Shown: piece by piece, positions 17,638 through 25,639 of the stretch | Numbering within the stretch: the stretch's first letter is position 1 | How the letters are laid out: every line of letters starts with the position of its first letter | Assembly (NCBI GenBank): GCA_052387695.1 | Contig: JBQTIX010000004.1 | Span: 1-64,000 of the forward strand | DNA: 64,000 nt | Direction of reading: 5' to 3' | From: Panacagrimonas sp052387695 | GTDB taxonomy: Bacteria > Pseudomonadota > Gammaproteobacteria > Nevskiales > Nevskiaceae | Translations under genes and position numbers: made by a program | Notes under the pieces: model-generated | Told to the model about the DNA's origin: nothing | Database searches by the model: none | The model's input: the letters and a program-made list of their open reading frames with translations, nothing else

Positions 17638-18306
17638 TCAGCTTCTGGGCTTGGGCCTGACCGCCGGCCCCAGCAGTTCGCCGATCTGCCCGGCGATGCC
17701 GGCGCAGGCCGCGGCCTCGGTGCGGGCGATCAGGGGGATGGGAATGATCAGGGCGGGCATGTACGAGGTGCCGCTGGCGGTGACCGAAACCTTGCCGACC
17801 GAAGTGCGATCCCGCGTGTCCCAGATCGAAACCTCGTACTTGGATTCGTTCTCCCACCAGCCGAAGCCCAGGCAGGCCGCGCCTGTCGGGCTGATCCCGC
17901 AGCCCATGCTGCCACCGCCGTCGATTTTCTCGGTCTCGCCGTCGATCCAGACCATGAAGCGCACGCCGGTGGCACGTACCCGCTCGGCGATCTGCGGTTG
18001 GTCGAACAGCTTGTTGAGACCTTCGGACGACATCGGTGCGGTGCGCGGCTCCAGCCAGGGAAACAGCGCATCGACGAAGGATTTCTCGGCGTAGACCGGG
18101 AGTTTCCGGCTGCGCAGCGAGTCCGCGATGCAGGTGTTGAAACTCTCTTCGGATTCGCGATCGCCGCGGTGACGACGACCCAGCACCACCACCGATTCGC
18201 CGGCGCCGATCGCGACGGCTCGCGGCGAGGTGCGGAGCTGTTCGACCTTGGACGTCACGCAGGCGCCGAGCACCAGCGTCAGACCGAACAACCCGTAGGG
18301 TTTCAC
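17638..18306 (-). CDS. Lipoprotein of unknown function, stator operon gene 12
   Basis: The 222-residue product has a lipoprotein signal with lipobox LVLGAC (Cys16) and no Asp at the next position, so outer-membrane sorting is expected. The body looks like one mixed alpha/beta domain: an ESFNTCIADSLRSRKLPVY block near residues 55-75 and beta segments around RFMVWIDGETEKID. I do not recognise the family. The GTG start overlaps the stop of the preceding lipoprotein gene, so the two are translationally coupled. Its place at the end of the VWA/MotA-like operon suggests an envelope component. Confidence 0.75.
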   Translation of the reverse strand: MKPYGLFGLTLVLGACVTSKVEQLRTSPRAVAIGAGESVVVLGRRHRGDRESEESFNTCIADSLRSRKLPVYAEKSFVDALFPWLEPRTAPMSSEGLNKLFDQPQIAERVRATGVRFMVWIDGETEKIDGGGSMGCGISPTGAACLGFGWWENESKYEVSIWDTRDRTSVGKVSVTASGTSYMPALIIPIPLIARTEAAACAGIAGQIGELLGPAVRPKPRS

Positions 18307-19004
18307 GGGGTCGAGCCTCCGGGGGTGGAAGGCGCCGGGTTGGCCGGGAGGGCCGCGGCGTTGGTCAGGCGCGTGCGAAAACCGTTGCCGTCGCGAAAGA
18401 TCAGCGCCATGCCGGCGGCGGCGTCGCGCATCGCGTCGGTGACTGCGGCGGTGAGCCCGGCATGGGTGCCGCCGATCAACTGGCCTCGATGCTTGCCATA
18501 GGCGGCCAGGTCCCAGGACGTCAGTTCGCGGCCCTGCGGCGTGAGCAGGCGCAGGCGGTATTTGATCCAGGCCTCGTGAAACTCGTCCTTGTCGGTGCGC
18601 GGACTCTGGATCTGCACGTCCTGCACCACCGGTTGCAGCACCGCCTCGACGCCGGATGCAGCGCTTTGCGCGGTGGGCGCCCGGTCCAGCACGGTGAGCT
18701 GCGCGAACTGGGCGGAGAGAAACTCCGAGAACAGGGCCTGCGAAGCTGGACCCACCGACACCTGCTGCAGGATGGACTCCTGGGTCGGCTTGTCGTCGTG
18801 AACGTATTTGCGGAAGGTCTCATCCATGTACAGGCCCATCGACACCGGCACCTTTGCGAGCACGGGCGGGGGAAATTTCGAGGGCGGCACCACCGGGTCG
18901 GTCGAACAGGCGCTGGCCAGCGCGACCGCAATCAATGCCAGGACACGCCACCGACCGCGACATCGATCCAATTCAGCTACTGCTGGTGAGTCCGACAAAG
19001 GCAC
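18303..19004 (-). CDS. Lipoprotein of unknown function, stator operon gene 11
   Basis: The 233-residue product starts at GTG 19004, supported by a GGAG ribosome site, and has a signal with lipobox LASAC (Cys33). A TTG at 18971 is an alternative start. The mature protein begins with a Pro-rich linker. A domain with LQPVVQDVQIQSPRTDKDEF and beta segments such as EAWIKYRLRLLTPQGRELTSW follows, reminiscent of lipoproteins that help assemble secretion or export channels, but no family can be named. It overlaps the preceding VWA gene by 32 bp and the following gene by four. Confidence 0.75.
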   Translation of the reverse strand: MPLSDSPAVAELDRCRGRWRVLALIAVALASACSTDPVVPPSKFPPPVLAKVPVSMGLYMDETFRKYVHDDKPTQESILQQVSVGPASQALFSEFLSAQFAQLTVLDRAPTAQSAASGVEAVLQPVVQDVQIQSPRTDKDEFHEAWIKYRLRLLTPQGRELTSWDLAAYGKHRGQLIGGTHAGLTAAVTDAMRDAAAGMALIFRDGNGFRTRLTNAAALPANPAPSTPGGSTP

Positions 19005-19974
19005 CTCCGTTCTCCGAACACATGATACGCATCAGGTTGGCGAACCGGATTCCGCTCGGGGTGATGCCGCTGCTGGTGTACTGCGTGGGAAAGCCGATGG
19101 CGTGGATGCGCGCGCGCGGGACGCCGCGCGAGTCCTTGGGATTAACGCGACGGATGCGGGACAGCGCGTCGGAGGCCGAGGTTCCGGTGAAGTCGTCGCC
19201 GAGCACGTAGACGCTGATCTTCTTGTCCGGCGCGGCGAAGGCGCGGATCGCTGCTTCGATGCCCTCGACCGGGCTGGAGTCGGAAAAGGCTTTCCAGTTG
19301 CGCATTGCCTCGATCATCGCCTTGCGCCGGCCCGGCGTGTCTGGAATCCACTGCCCTCGGTAGGAGCTGAACAGGTAGTCGCCCTCGTCGCTCATGACCT
19401 GGATGCCCTTCACCTTGGGATACAGATCCAGGATTTCGATCATGGTGCTCAGCATCGTGGCCCAGGCGTAGCGCTGCATCGATCCGGAGGTGTCGACGAC
19501 GAACACGATGTATTCGCTGTCCACCGGGATGCCGCCAACCGCGGCATCGTTCTTGACCCGGACGCCCTGTGCCTGGAGCCGGCGCATCTCCTCGGTCAGG
19601 GTCTGGCGCGCGGATGCGAGTTGTTTCTCGACGGCCTCCGTCGCCTGGCGATCGACCTCGCTTTCGGTGGTCTTGTTCTTCAGCGAATCGGCCATGACGC
19701 GCAGGCGGATCAATTCCTGTTCGGCGTCGCGCTGGTCATCCCGCCCGGCGGCCAGCGCCTCTTCAAGCGCCTGGAGTTCACCGGCGGTCTGCTCGCCGAG
19801 CAGACGCATCTCGGCGGACTGGCCGCGGTCATCCTCGATGACGGGCTCCGACACCGGCGGCGGCTTGGACTGGCTCAGCACCAGCAGCAGGATCATGGCG
19901 CCGAAGCCGCAGCAGATGCAGTCGATGAAGGACATCGAGAACACCTGGATTTCGTGCCGCCGCTTGATCGCCAT
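18973..19974 (-). CDS. Membrane-anchored VWA protein with MotB/ExbD-like N-terminus, operon gene 10
   Basis: The 333-residue product has one membrane helix at residues 15-34 that begins SFIDC (Asp18) and continues CCGFGAMILLLVL. A charged coiled-coil of about 90 residues follows (roughly 52-140). A von Willebrand A domain starts at VFVVDTSGSM (metal site 161-165), with later conserved Asp in LGDDFTG. The helix starting with [F][IL]D resembles the proton-carrying helix of ExbD (PFID) and MotB. No OmpA or peptidoglycan-binding domain is present, and the VWA domain would be periplasmic. It is paralogous to the next gene upstream, with a 9-bp gap. Family name and function are not established. Confidence 0.85.
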   Translation of the reverse strand: MAIKRRHEIQVFSMSFIDCICCGFGAMILLLVLSQSKPPPVSEPVIEDDRGQSAEMRLLGEQTAGELQALEEALAAGRDDQRDAEQELIRLRVMADSLKNKTTESEVDRQATEAVEKQLASARQTLTEEMRRLQAQGVRVKNDAAVGGIPVDSEYIVFVVDTSGSMQRYAWATMLSTMIEILDLYPKVKGIQVMSDEGDYLFSSYRGQWIPDTPGRRKAMIEAMRNWKAFSDSSPVEGIEAAIRAFAAPDKKISVYVLGDDFTGTSASDALSRIRRVNPKDSRGVPRARIHAIGFPTQYTSSGITPSGIRFANLMRIMCSENGGAFVGLTSSS

Positions 19975-19983
19975 GGGCTTGGC

Positions 19984-21066
19984 CTAAGGCCAGTCGCGGG
20001 ACGGATTGAAATACGACCCGCCGGTCGCCTGTGCGAGCTGCCAGAAGGCGCTCGGCGCACGCGGGTCGCCTTCCATCGGCATCAGGATCACGCTGAACGG
20101 CAGGCCACGCGGCAGCGCCTCGGTCGCCTCCTCGAAAAATCGCACCCGTTGCTTGCCGGAGACACTGCCGCTGCCGGCCGAGCGACCGGCGGTGGGCAGG
20201 CCGTCGGTGATCAGGTATACGTGATCCGGCGCCGGCTTGAGGCTGCCGACGACGGAGAAAGCCTTGAGCAGGTTGGTTCCCTTGCCCGGCACGGTGCGAC
20301 GCAACTGGCCGACGGCCTCGTCGAGTTGCTTGCCACCGGCAACCGGCAGCCACTGGCCCGCCGATCCGGGAACGGCCGGCTTTGCGTCTTCATTGAAGCC
20401 GTAAATCTGGAACTGCGAATCCGGCGGCATCTGCGATGCGATCCAGTCCACCGCTGCGACGGTGCGCCGCCATTTGATGGAGGCCAGCCGCGCCGAGTCG
20501 CTCATGTTGCGTCGTCGCACGGCCTCGACGAGGGTGTCGGCCAGCATGCTCCCGGAGGTATCCACCAGCACCAGGATGCGGCGGCCTTCCACGCTCAGGC
20601 CGGACAGGTACTGGCGGCGGCCTTCGCCGACGATGCTGCGGGCGGAATCGCCGGAGTCGTCCTTGGCGGCGGCGCGCATCGCCTGCACCCGGGCTTCCAG
20701 CGCCTTGAGTTCGTTTTGCAGGTCCAGTACGCGCATGCGGCCGTCTTCGGCGCCCGGACCTTCCCGCAGAATCGCGGCGCGCGCCTCCTCGATTTTCTGC
20801 CGCAGGCGCTCGGCCTGGGCCTGGGCCAGTTCCTGCGCCTCCTCAGCGTCGTCGAGCGCGGCGCGCAGGACCAGCAACTGGTGGCGATCGTCGAGCAGCT
20901 TGTCTTCCATGCCGCTGACCTGCGGCCGCTGGATGTTTGCCATCGCGTCCGGGTTGGGTGCGGAGTGCTTCATCAGCAGGAAGATCAGCACCGTCGCGCC
21001 GAAGCCGCAGGAGATGCAGTCCAGGAACGACATGTTGAAGATCGCCAGTTCCTGGCGCCGCTTCAC
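19984..21066 (-). CDS. Membrane-anchored VWA protein with MotB/ExbD-like N-terminus, operon gene 9
   Basis: The 360-residue product is a paralogue of the VWA protein encoded just downstream. It has a single membrane helix at residues 12-32 starting SFLDC (Asp16) and continuing ISCGFGATVLIFLL, a coiled-coil of about 80 residues (55-135), and a VWA domain beginning ILVLVDTSGSM (metal site 169-173) with YLITDGLPT later. The two VWA proteins share the CxxCGFGA helix signature but diverge elsewhere, which suggests a hetero-oligomer. The start is GTG with a GAGGA ribosome site, ten bases after the actin-like gene. Confidence 0.85.
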   Translation of the reverse strand: MKRRQELAIFNMSFLDCISCGFGATVLIFLLMKHSAPNPDAMANIQRPQVSGMEDKLLDDRHQLLVLRAALDDAEEAQELAQAQAERLRQKIEEARAAILREGPGAEDGRMRVLDLQNELKALEARVQAMRAAAKDDSGDSARSIVGEGRRQYLSGLSVEGRRILVLVDTSGSMLADTLVEAVRRRNMSDSARLASIKWRRTVAAVDWIASQMPPDSQFQIYGFNEDAKPAVPGSAGQWLPVAGGKQLDEAVGQLRRTVPGKGTNLLKAFSVVGSLKPAPDHVYLITDGLPTAGRSAGSGSVSGKQRVRFFEEATEALPRGLPFSVILMPMEGDPRAPSAFWQLAQATGGSYFNPSRDWP

Positions 21067-21076
21067 GGGGCGATCC

Positions 21077-22357
21077 TCACGGCATCACCTCGATCAGGCG
21101 CAGGGCCAGGCCGGCGCATTCGATGCGATCGCCCAGGCCGACCCGGGCCGGCAGTCGAACGGCCTTGCCGTTGACCAGCAGCCCGGGCCGGTCGGTGCCG
21201 TCCAGCCAGAGCTTGCCGTCGAGTCGTCTGAGCATGCCGGGCGTGTTGGCGCTCAGCTTCGATAGAGGCAGCGCCGGATCACGATCCGTGCGCGGCAGAC
21301 TCTGCGCACGGTCGCCCACCAGCGCGTGAGTGGGTTCGCTGGAGCCGGCATCGGCACCTTTGACCCGGGCTCGCCCTGGCAGGCGCGTGATGTGCGCCAG
21401 CCCCGAACCGGGAATGACGATGCGGTCGATCTGTGCGAGCGCGCCGCGCGCCGGGGCCAGGGAGTCGAGCTTCAACGGGGCAAGCCCGGTGGCGTATTCG
21501 AGATGCTCGGCCAGACCCGGCACGGCGCTGGCGCGAGAGCTGAGCAGCAAGGTCGTCGGTCGCGGTCGCGCGCTGGCCTCGACGGCCGCGGCGATGGTCT
21601 CGAAACGCTCGGTCAGCCGTTGCACGAGGTCTTCGCGCGCCAGGCTCGCGCGATGCGTGCGCCCGCCGCTGGCCAGCTCCAGCACCGCGCTCGGCGCCGA
21701 CGACAGCGCCTCCAGCCAGCGTGGCAGGGCGTCGAACAGGAGTTGCTCGGTATTGGCGCTGTGCAGCGGGTCGAAGCGCGTCTGCTGCACGAACACCTGC
21801 GCCGCGCTGCGCGACACCGCATCCCAGACCGCTACCAGGCCGGGCTTGGCGATTTCTTCGACGCTCTGGCGCGCGAGCGTGGTGCCGCCGTCGAGCACGG
21901 TGAGCAGGAAGCGGTGCTGCTCGACGTCCAGGTGCAGGACGCGAGGGTCGTTGTCGACCGTGCTCGTGGCTGCCACGGCGGCATCGACCAGACCCTGCGC
22001 CTTCAGGCCGCTGGCCTCGACCAGTCCGAGCAACAGACCCAGTTGCTCGCGCGTGAAACCGCCCGGCACGGCGAGAATCAGCGGCTCGTCGCCGCAGCTT
22101 TCGCGCAAGGCGAGCAGTTGGGCGTAGGCCAGATCGGCGTGCGTCCGCGCGTTCCCCAGCGGCGCGCCATGCGAGCCTTCGAGCTGGTACCAGTAGCGGC
22201 TGCTGGTGCGCCGCGGATCGAGCCGGCTGCGCGCACGCGCAGCCTCGCCGACCAGCAGGTGCTTGCCGTCCAGCGCGGCGAAGCCGGGACTCTCGATCAA
22301 CAGGCGCGCGCCGTCGCTCAGCAACAGGCCGGTGTCGTTGAGTTCGAGGACGTTCAT
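21077..22357 (-). CDS. Actin/Hsp70-like protein with FHA-like C-terminus, operon gene 8
   Basis: The 426-residue cytoplasmic protein has the overall layout of an Hsp70/actin-fold ATPase. It shows a first loop ELNDTGLLLSDG, a second region HLDVEQHRFLLTVLDGG and a late TTLLLSSRASAVPGL that fits the adenosine loop. The canonical D-x-G-T-T/S loops are not preserved, so ATP hydrolysis is doubtful. The last 65 residues (KLWLDGTDRPGLLVNGKAVR, then GLGDRI) resemble a forkhead-associated domain. It has no signal or membrane segment, so it is a candidate cytoplasmic regulator or adaptor of the neighbouring stator proteins. I cannot name a family. Confidence 0.75.
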   Translation of the reverse strand: MNVLELNDTGLLLSDGARLLIESPGFAALDGKHLLVGEAARARSRLDPRRTSSRYWYQLEGSHGAPLGNARTHADLAYAQLLALRESCGDEPLILAVPGGFTREQLGLLLGLVEASGLKAQGLVDAAVAATSTVDNDPRVLHLDVEQHRFLLTVLDGGTTLARQSVEEIAKPGLVAVWDAVSRSAAQVFVQQTRFDPLHSANTEQLLFDALPRWLEALSSAPSAVLELASGGRTHRASLAREDLVQRLTERFETIAAAVEASARPRPTTLLLSSRASAVPGLAEHLEYATGLAPLKLDSLAPARGALAQIDRIVIPGSGLAHITRLPGRARVKGADAGSSEPTHALVGDRAQSLPRTDRDPALPLSKLSANTPGMLRRLDGKLWLDGTDRPGLLVNGKAVRLPARVGLGDRIECAGLALRLIEVMP

Positions 22358-22375
22358 CGCGAAAGAAAATCTTTA

Positions 22376-22505
22376 GCCACGGATTACACGGATGAACGCG
22401 GATTGAATCACCCACCTACGGTCCACTTTCCAATCACGACATCGGTACAGGATCGAACTCCACGACCGATTTGATTGATCCGCGTTCATCCGCGTAATCC
22501 GTGGC
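22376..22505. repeat. 130-bp palindromic element with 28-bp inverted arms
   Basis: Arms at 22376-22403 and 22478-22505 are inverted copies with one mismatch, beginning GCCACGGATTACACGGATG. They enclose 74 bp without an open frame. This GCCACGGATT...CGGATGAACGCGGAT type of sequence recurs between genes in many bacteria as a dispersed palindrome. Here it separates the actin-like gene from the MotA-like gene inside the operon and could form a long RNA hairpin or partial terminator. Confidence 0.8.
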
Positions 22506-22533
22506 CAAAAATGCTGGTGTTGGTTCATATGCT

Positions 22534-23340
22534 TTAAGCGGGCGCCTGCAGATTCTCGATCAGCTTGCGCTCGCAATCGGCGTGCGCATCGAGCACCAGA
22601 CGCTCCTGTACGAGTTGTAGCTGGTACAGCAGGAACACCGTCAGCAGGCTCAGCAGCAGGGCCACCAGGGTGGAGTTGAAAGCCACGCCCAGCGCCTCGG
22701 TGACGCCGGTCATGTCGCCTTGCAGCACCGCCTGCGCGTGGCCCAGCGAATCGCCGATGCCGCGCACCGTGCCGACGAAACCGATCGAGGGAATGGCCCA
22801 GCAGATGTAGCGGACCACGGCCAGCTCGGCGTCGAGTCGATCATTGACCGACTCGGCCACCCGCCGCGCCTCGTCCGAGGCGTCCTGCACGCTTCGGGTG
22901 ATGCGGAAGCGGTGCAACGCGCCCAGGTACAGGCGTGGCAGCAGGCGTTCGCGACTCTCGGGCGCGAGCGACTCGATCGCGCGAGCGTGCGCGCGGGCGT
23001 CCTCCGGCAGGATGCTTTCGCCTTCGGCGACGTTGACCAGATCGGCCTCGAACAGCTTGCGCTCGCGCGCGACGTTGCGGAACTTGTAGCCCATGATCGC
23101 GGCGGCCCAGATTGCAAACGTGATCGCCAGCTGCTGTTCCGCGCCCTTGATGACGATGTAGACGCTCTGTTCGAGCTGGATGTACTCGCCGGTGTTCGCT
23201 TCGACCTTCTGCTTGAACTCGTCGAGGATCGCGCGTGCCTGCGGACGCACCAGGGCGGTATAGACCGCGTGGACCAAAATGCCGGCAATCAGCAGGGCAA
23301 AAACCTGGAAGACGAATTCGACGGAAAAATTCTTGCGCAT
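22534..23340 (-). CDS. MotA/TolQ/ExbB-type proton channel subunit, operon gene 7
   Basis: The 268-residue inner-membrane protein has four membrane segments at about 10-30, 70-88, 173-192 and 215-241. A cytoplasmic loop lies between the second and third. The family signature around PSIGFVGTVRGI (184-195), then MTGVTEALGVAFNSTLVALL, is that of stator A subunits which form a pentamer around two B subunits. The ATG at 23340 is chosen. A TTG at 23361, overlapping the preceding stop, would add seven residues. Neighbouring VWA proteins supply the likely B subunits. Confidence 0.9.
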   Translation of the reverse strand: MRKNFSVEFVFQVFALLIAGILVHAVYTALVRPQARAILDEFKQKVEANTGEYIQLEQSVYIVIKGAEQQLAITFAIWAAAIMGYKFRNVARERKLFEADLVNVAEGESILPEDARAHARAIESLAPESRERLLPRLYLGALHRFRITRSVQDASDEARRVAESVNDRLDAELAVVRYICWAIPSIGFVGTVRGIGDSLGHAQAVLQGDMTGVTEALGVAFNSTLVALLLSLLTVFLLYQLQLVQERLVLDAHADCERKLIENLQAPA

Positions 23341-23357
23341 GAAGGAGGGTGGGAGGC

Positions 23358-23594
23358 TCAAAGATCGGCGGGGAAATCGACTTCCTGATCGGGCGAGACT
23401 TTTTCGGTGGGCTTGAACTCGCGGTCGTCGGCCTTCGCGGGAGTGCCTGGGGGGGGCTCGTCCCCGCTTTCGGTCGGCTCGACCGTCGTCGACGGGGATT
23501 TCACCGGCCCGGGATCAGTCTGCCCGAACGTGGCGGGGGTGAGGAACACGAGTCCCGCACCGAAGACGCAGGTCCAGGTTGGCAGGCCCCTCAC
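23358..23594 (-). CDS. Small exported acidic protein, operon gene 6
   Basis: The 78-residue product starts at GTG inside the stop of the FGE-like gene (GTGA) and ends 17 bp before the MotA-like ATG. A signal peptide of about 24 residues (LPTWTCVFGAGLVFLTPATF) is followed by a short, Pro/Asp/Glu-rich, probably disordered tail ending SPDQEVDFPADL. No family is recognised. The tight packing on both sides argues that it is a real gene. The alternative is a translational spacer. Confidence 0.6.
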   Translation of the reverse strand: MRGLPTWTCVFGAGLVFLTPATFGQTDPGPVKSPSTTVEPTESGDEPPPGTPAKADDREFKPTEKVSPDQEVDFPADL

Positions 23595-25639
23595 TGCGCA
23601 TACCTCGCCACCCGGAACCCGACATCCTGGCGCCCGCCGTCGCCGGAATCGCGATATGCCAGACGCAACTGGATGAGCGTCCCGTGCGCCCAGCTCGATC
23701 CGCGGATGACGCGAAACTCCCCGGTGTCGGGTCCGAACGGATCGGCCAGCTCGGTGCCGCCCAGCGAGGGGACGGCGGTGTAGCGGTCGTGCACCCACTC
23801 GGCCACGTTGCCGCCGATATCGAACAACCCCAGCCGGCTTGCTGCGAAGCTGCCGACCGGGCTGGCGACGACATAGCCGTCGTCATAGTTCGACAGGACC
23901 TGCGGCACCAGCCCGTCGGCGCCTCGATCGGCGAAGTTGCCGGACTTGTCCGTCGGCGGCATCGATCCTCCCCAGGGATAGCGCAGCACCTCGCCGCCGG
24001 CGAAGCGCGCGGCCCACTCCCATTCGGCTTCGCTCGGCAGCCGGTAGCCCGTATTGACCGGCTGTACGAGCTTGAAGCTGCCGCTGTCTTCGACATAGGC
24101 CGCAGGCAGACCATCCTGTGCGGACAGCGCGATGCAGTAACGCACGGCGTCCTCCCAGCTCACGCGCGCCACCGGTTGGCCCTCGTTGTTGAGCGTGTTG
24201 CGCATGTGGATGCCGGAGGAATGTTCGGCGGTCACCATACGGAACTGCGCGTTGCTGACTTCGGTGGTAGCCAGATAGAAGGGACGCGTCAGCCGCACCT
24301 TGCGCTGGGCCTCGTTGGCTTGCCGGCCCTGGGTGCCGCGCTCCGAGCCCATCGTGAACGCGCCGGGCTTGATCAGCACGAACTTCAGTCCGCTCTGGCT
24401 GGTGGCGCTGGCCGGTGCGCGCGCGACCTGGGCATCCGCATCGCTGGCGAGTTTCACCTCGACTCTCTGTTCCAGCCCGGGGCGCGGCGTCACCGTGGTC
24501 GACTGCGTCGCAAAGCCGGCCTTGGCGACTTCCACGCGGTGCGCAACCGCGGTGAGTTGCAGCCGCGTGGTGCCGGCCTCGATAGCGCGGCCGTCGATGC
24601 TGACCTTTGCATCCGCCGGTTCGATGGCGAGCACCACGGCGCCGAGAATGGGTTCGAGCACGACGCGCAAATCCTGCGATTGCTCGGGCGTGAATTCAAG
24701 GCTGCGCTCGGCCGGCTGATGTCCCGGCGCCGACAGGCGCAGCCGATGACTGCGCCCCGGAGCGAGGCTGAGGCTCAACGGCGTCTGGCCGCGGAACTCG
24801 CCGTTCACCGTCACTGCGGCGCCGGCCGGCTCGCTGCTGATACGCAGATTGCCGCTGGCGGGAACGAGTTTCGCCTCTGCCAGCTTGAGCGGCTCGCCGG
24901 CGCGCACGGTGAAGCGGTCGCGCCAGGTCTGGTAGCCGGCCCGTTGCAGAGTGAGTTCATGCGCACCTGCACCCACCTCGACGGTCTGTGGGGTGCGCCC
25001 AACGACCGCTCCATCGACAAGAATTTCAGCGCCGCCTGGCCTGGAGGCGATGCTCACCGGTGCCCAGCCCTGTTCCAGTTTCGCGTTGACCGTCTGCGCC
25101 ACGCCGCCACCTTCCATGAGCACTTCGGCCTCGTAGGCTTGGTAGCGCGGAGCGCGCAGCAGCAGGCGGTGCGGGCCGGCTGCGAGTTCTAGGTCGGCCA
25201 GCGGCGTGGTACCGCGAGGGTTGTCGTCGACGAAGACCTCGGCACCCGGGGGGTCGGAAACCAGGGTGAGCCTGCCCGGCAGGAGCTTGAGTTCGAACCG
25301 GAAGGTCTGCTGGTCGGCATTAGTCACCGTGAAGCTCGCCGCCAAGTCCTCGTAACCCTGGCGGCGCGCGATCAGGGAATAGTCACCCGGCAGCAACAGC
25401 CGGCCCTCGCCAATCACAAGACCGAATCCGCCATCGAGATTGAGGGAATCGGGGTCGGGTGTGATCTCCAGCCGGACCGCGCGTGTCAGCGCAAACAGCA
25501 GGACGGCCAGCGCCAGGAGCAGGCCCATCGCGGCCAGCACCCAGACCACCGGGCCGCGCCGCCCTCGTCCGCCGACGGGACCCGATGATGAGGGCGGTTG
25601 ATACGCCACGGGCGTGATGCGCGCGCCCGCTTCGCTCAT
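23591..25639 (-). CDS. Membrane-anchored PEGA-repeat protein with non-catalytic FGE-like domain, operon gene 5
   Basis: The 682-residue protein has a cytoplasmic Pro-rich start, one membrane helix (31-52), and five PEGA-type beta modules at about 58-118, 124-188, 194-258, 264-328 and 334-397 (for example SDPPGAEVFVDDNPRGTTP). A C-terminal FGE/SUMF1-fold domain occupies about 418-682 (LIKPGAFTMGSE, YRLPSEAEWEWAARFAGG, GGNVAEWVHD, DVGFRVAR). True formylglycine-generating enzymes use two C-terminal cysteines. This domain has only Cys502 near its start, so it is probably a binding module in the periplasm. It overlaps both neighbours by four bases. Confidence 0.88.
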   Translation of the reverse strand: MSEAGARITPVAYQPPSSSGPVGGRGRRGPVVWVLAAMGLLLALAVLLFALTRAVRLEITPDPDSLNLDGGFGLVIGEGRLLLPGDYSLIARRQGYEDLAASFTVTNADQQTFRFELKLLPGRLTLVSDPPGAEVFVDDNPRGTTPLADLELAAGPHRLLLRAPRYQAYEAEVLMEGGGVAQTVNAKLEQGWAPVSIASRPGGAEILVDGAVVGRTPQTVEVGAGAHELTLQRAGYQTWRDRFTVRAGEPLKLAEAKLVPASGNLRISSEPAGAAVTVNGEFRGQTPLSLSLAPGRSHRLRLSAPGHQPAERSLEFTPEQSQDLRVVLEPILGAVVLAIEPADAKVSIDGRAIEAGTTRLQLTAVAHRVEVAKAGFATQSTTVTPRPGLEQRVEVKLASDADAQVARAPASATSQSGLKFVLIKPGAFTMGSERGTQGRQANEAQRKVRLTRPFYLATTEVSNAQFRMVTAEHSSGIHMRNTLNNEGQPVARVSWEDAVRYCIALSAQDGLPAAYVEDSGSFKLVQPVNTGYRLPSEAEWEWAARFAGGEVLRYPWGGSMPPTDKSGNFADRGADGLVPQVLSNYDDGYVVASPVGSFAASRLGLFDIGGNVAEWVHDRYTAVPSLGGTELADPFGPDTGEFRVIRGSSWAHGTLIQLRLAYRDSGDGGRQDVGFRVARYAQ

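Noticed and set aside
23591..25639. Formylglycine-generating enzyme for sulfatases
   Set aside because: The catalytic cysteine pair is missing and no sulfatase gene is present.
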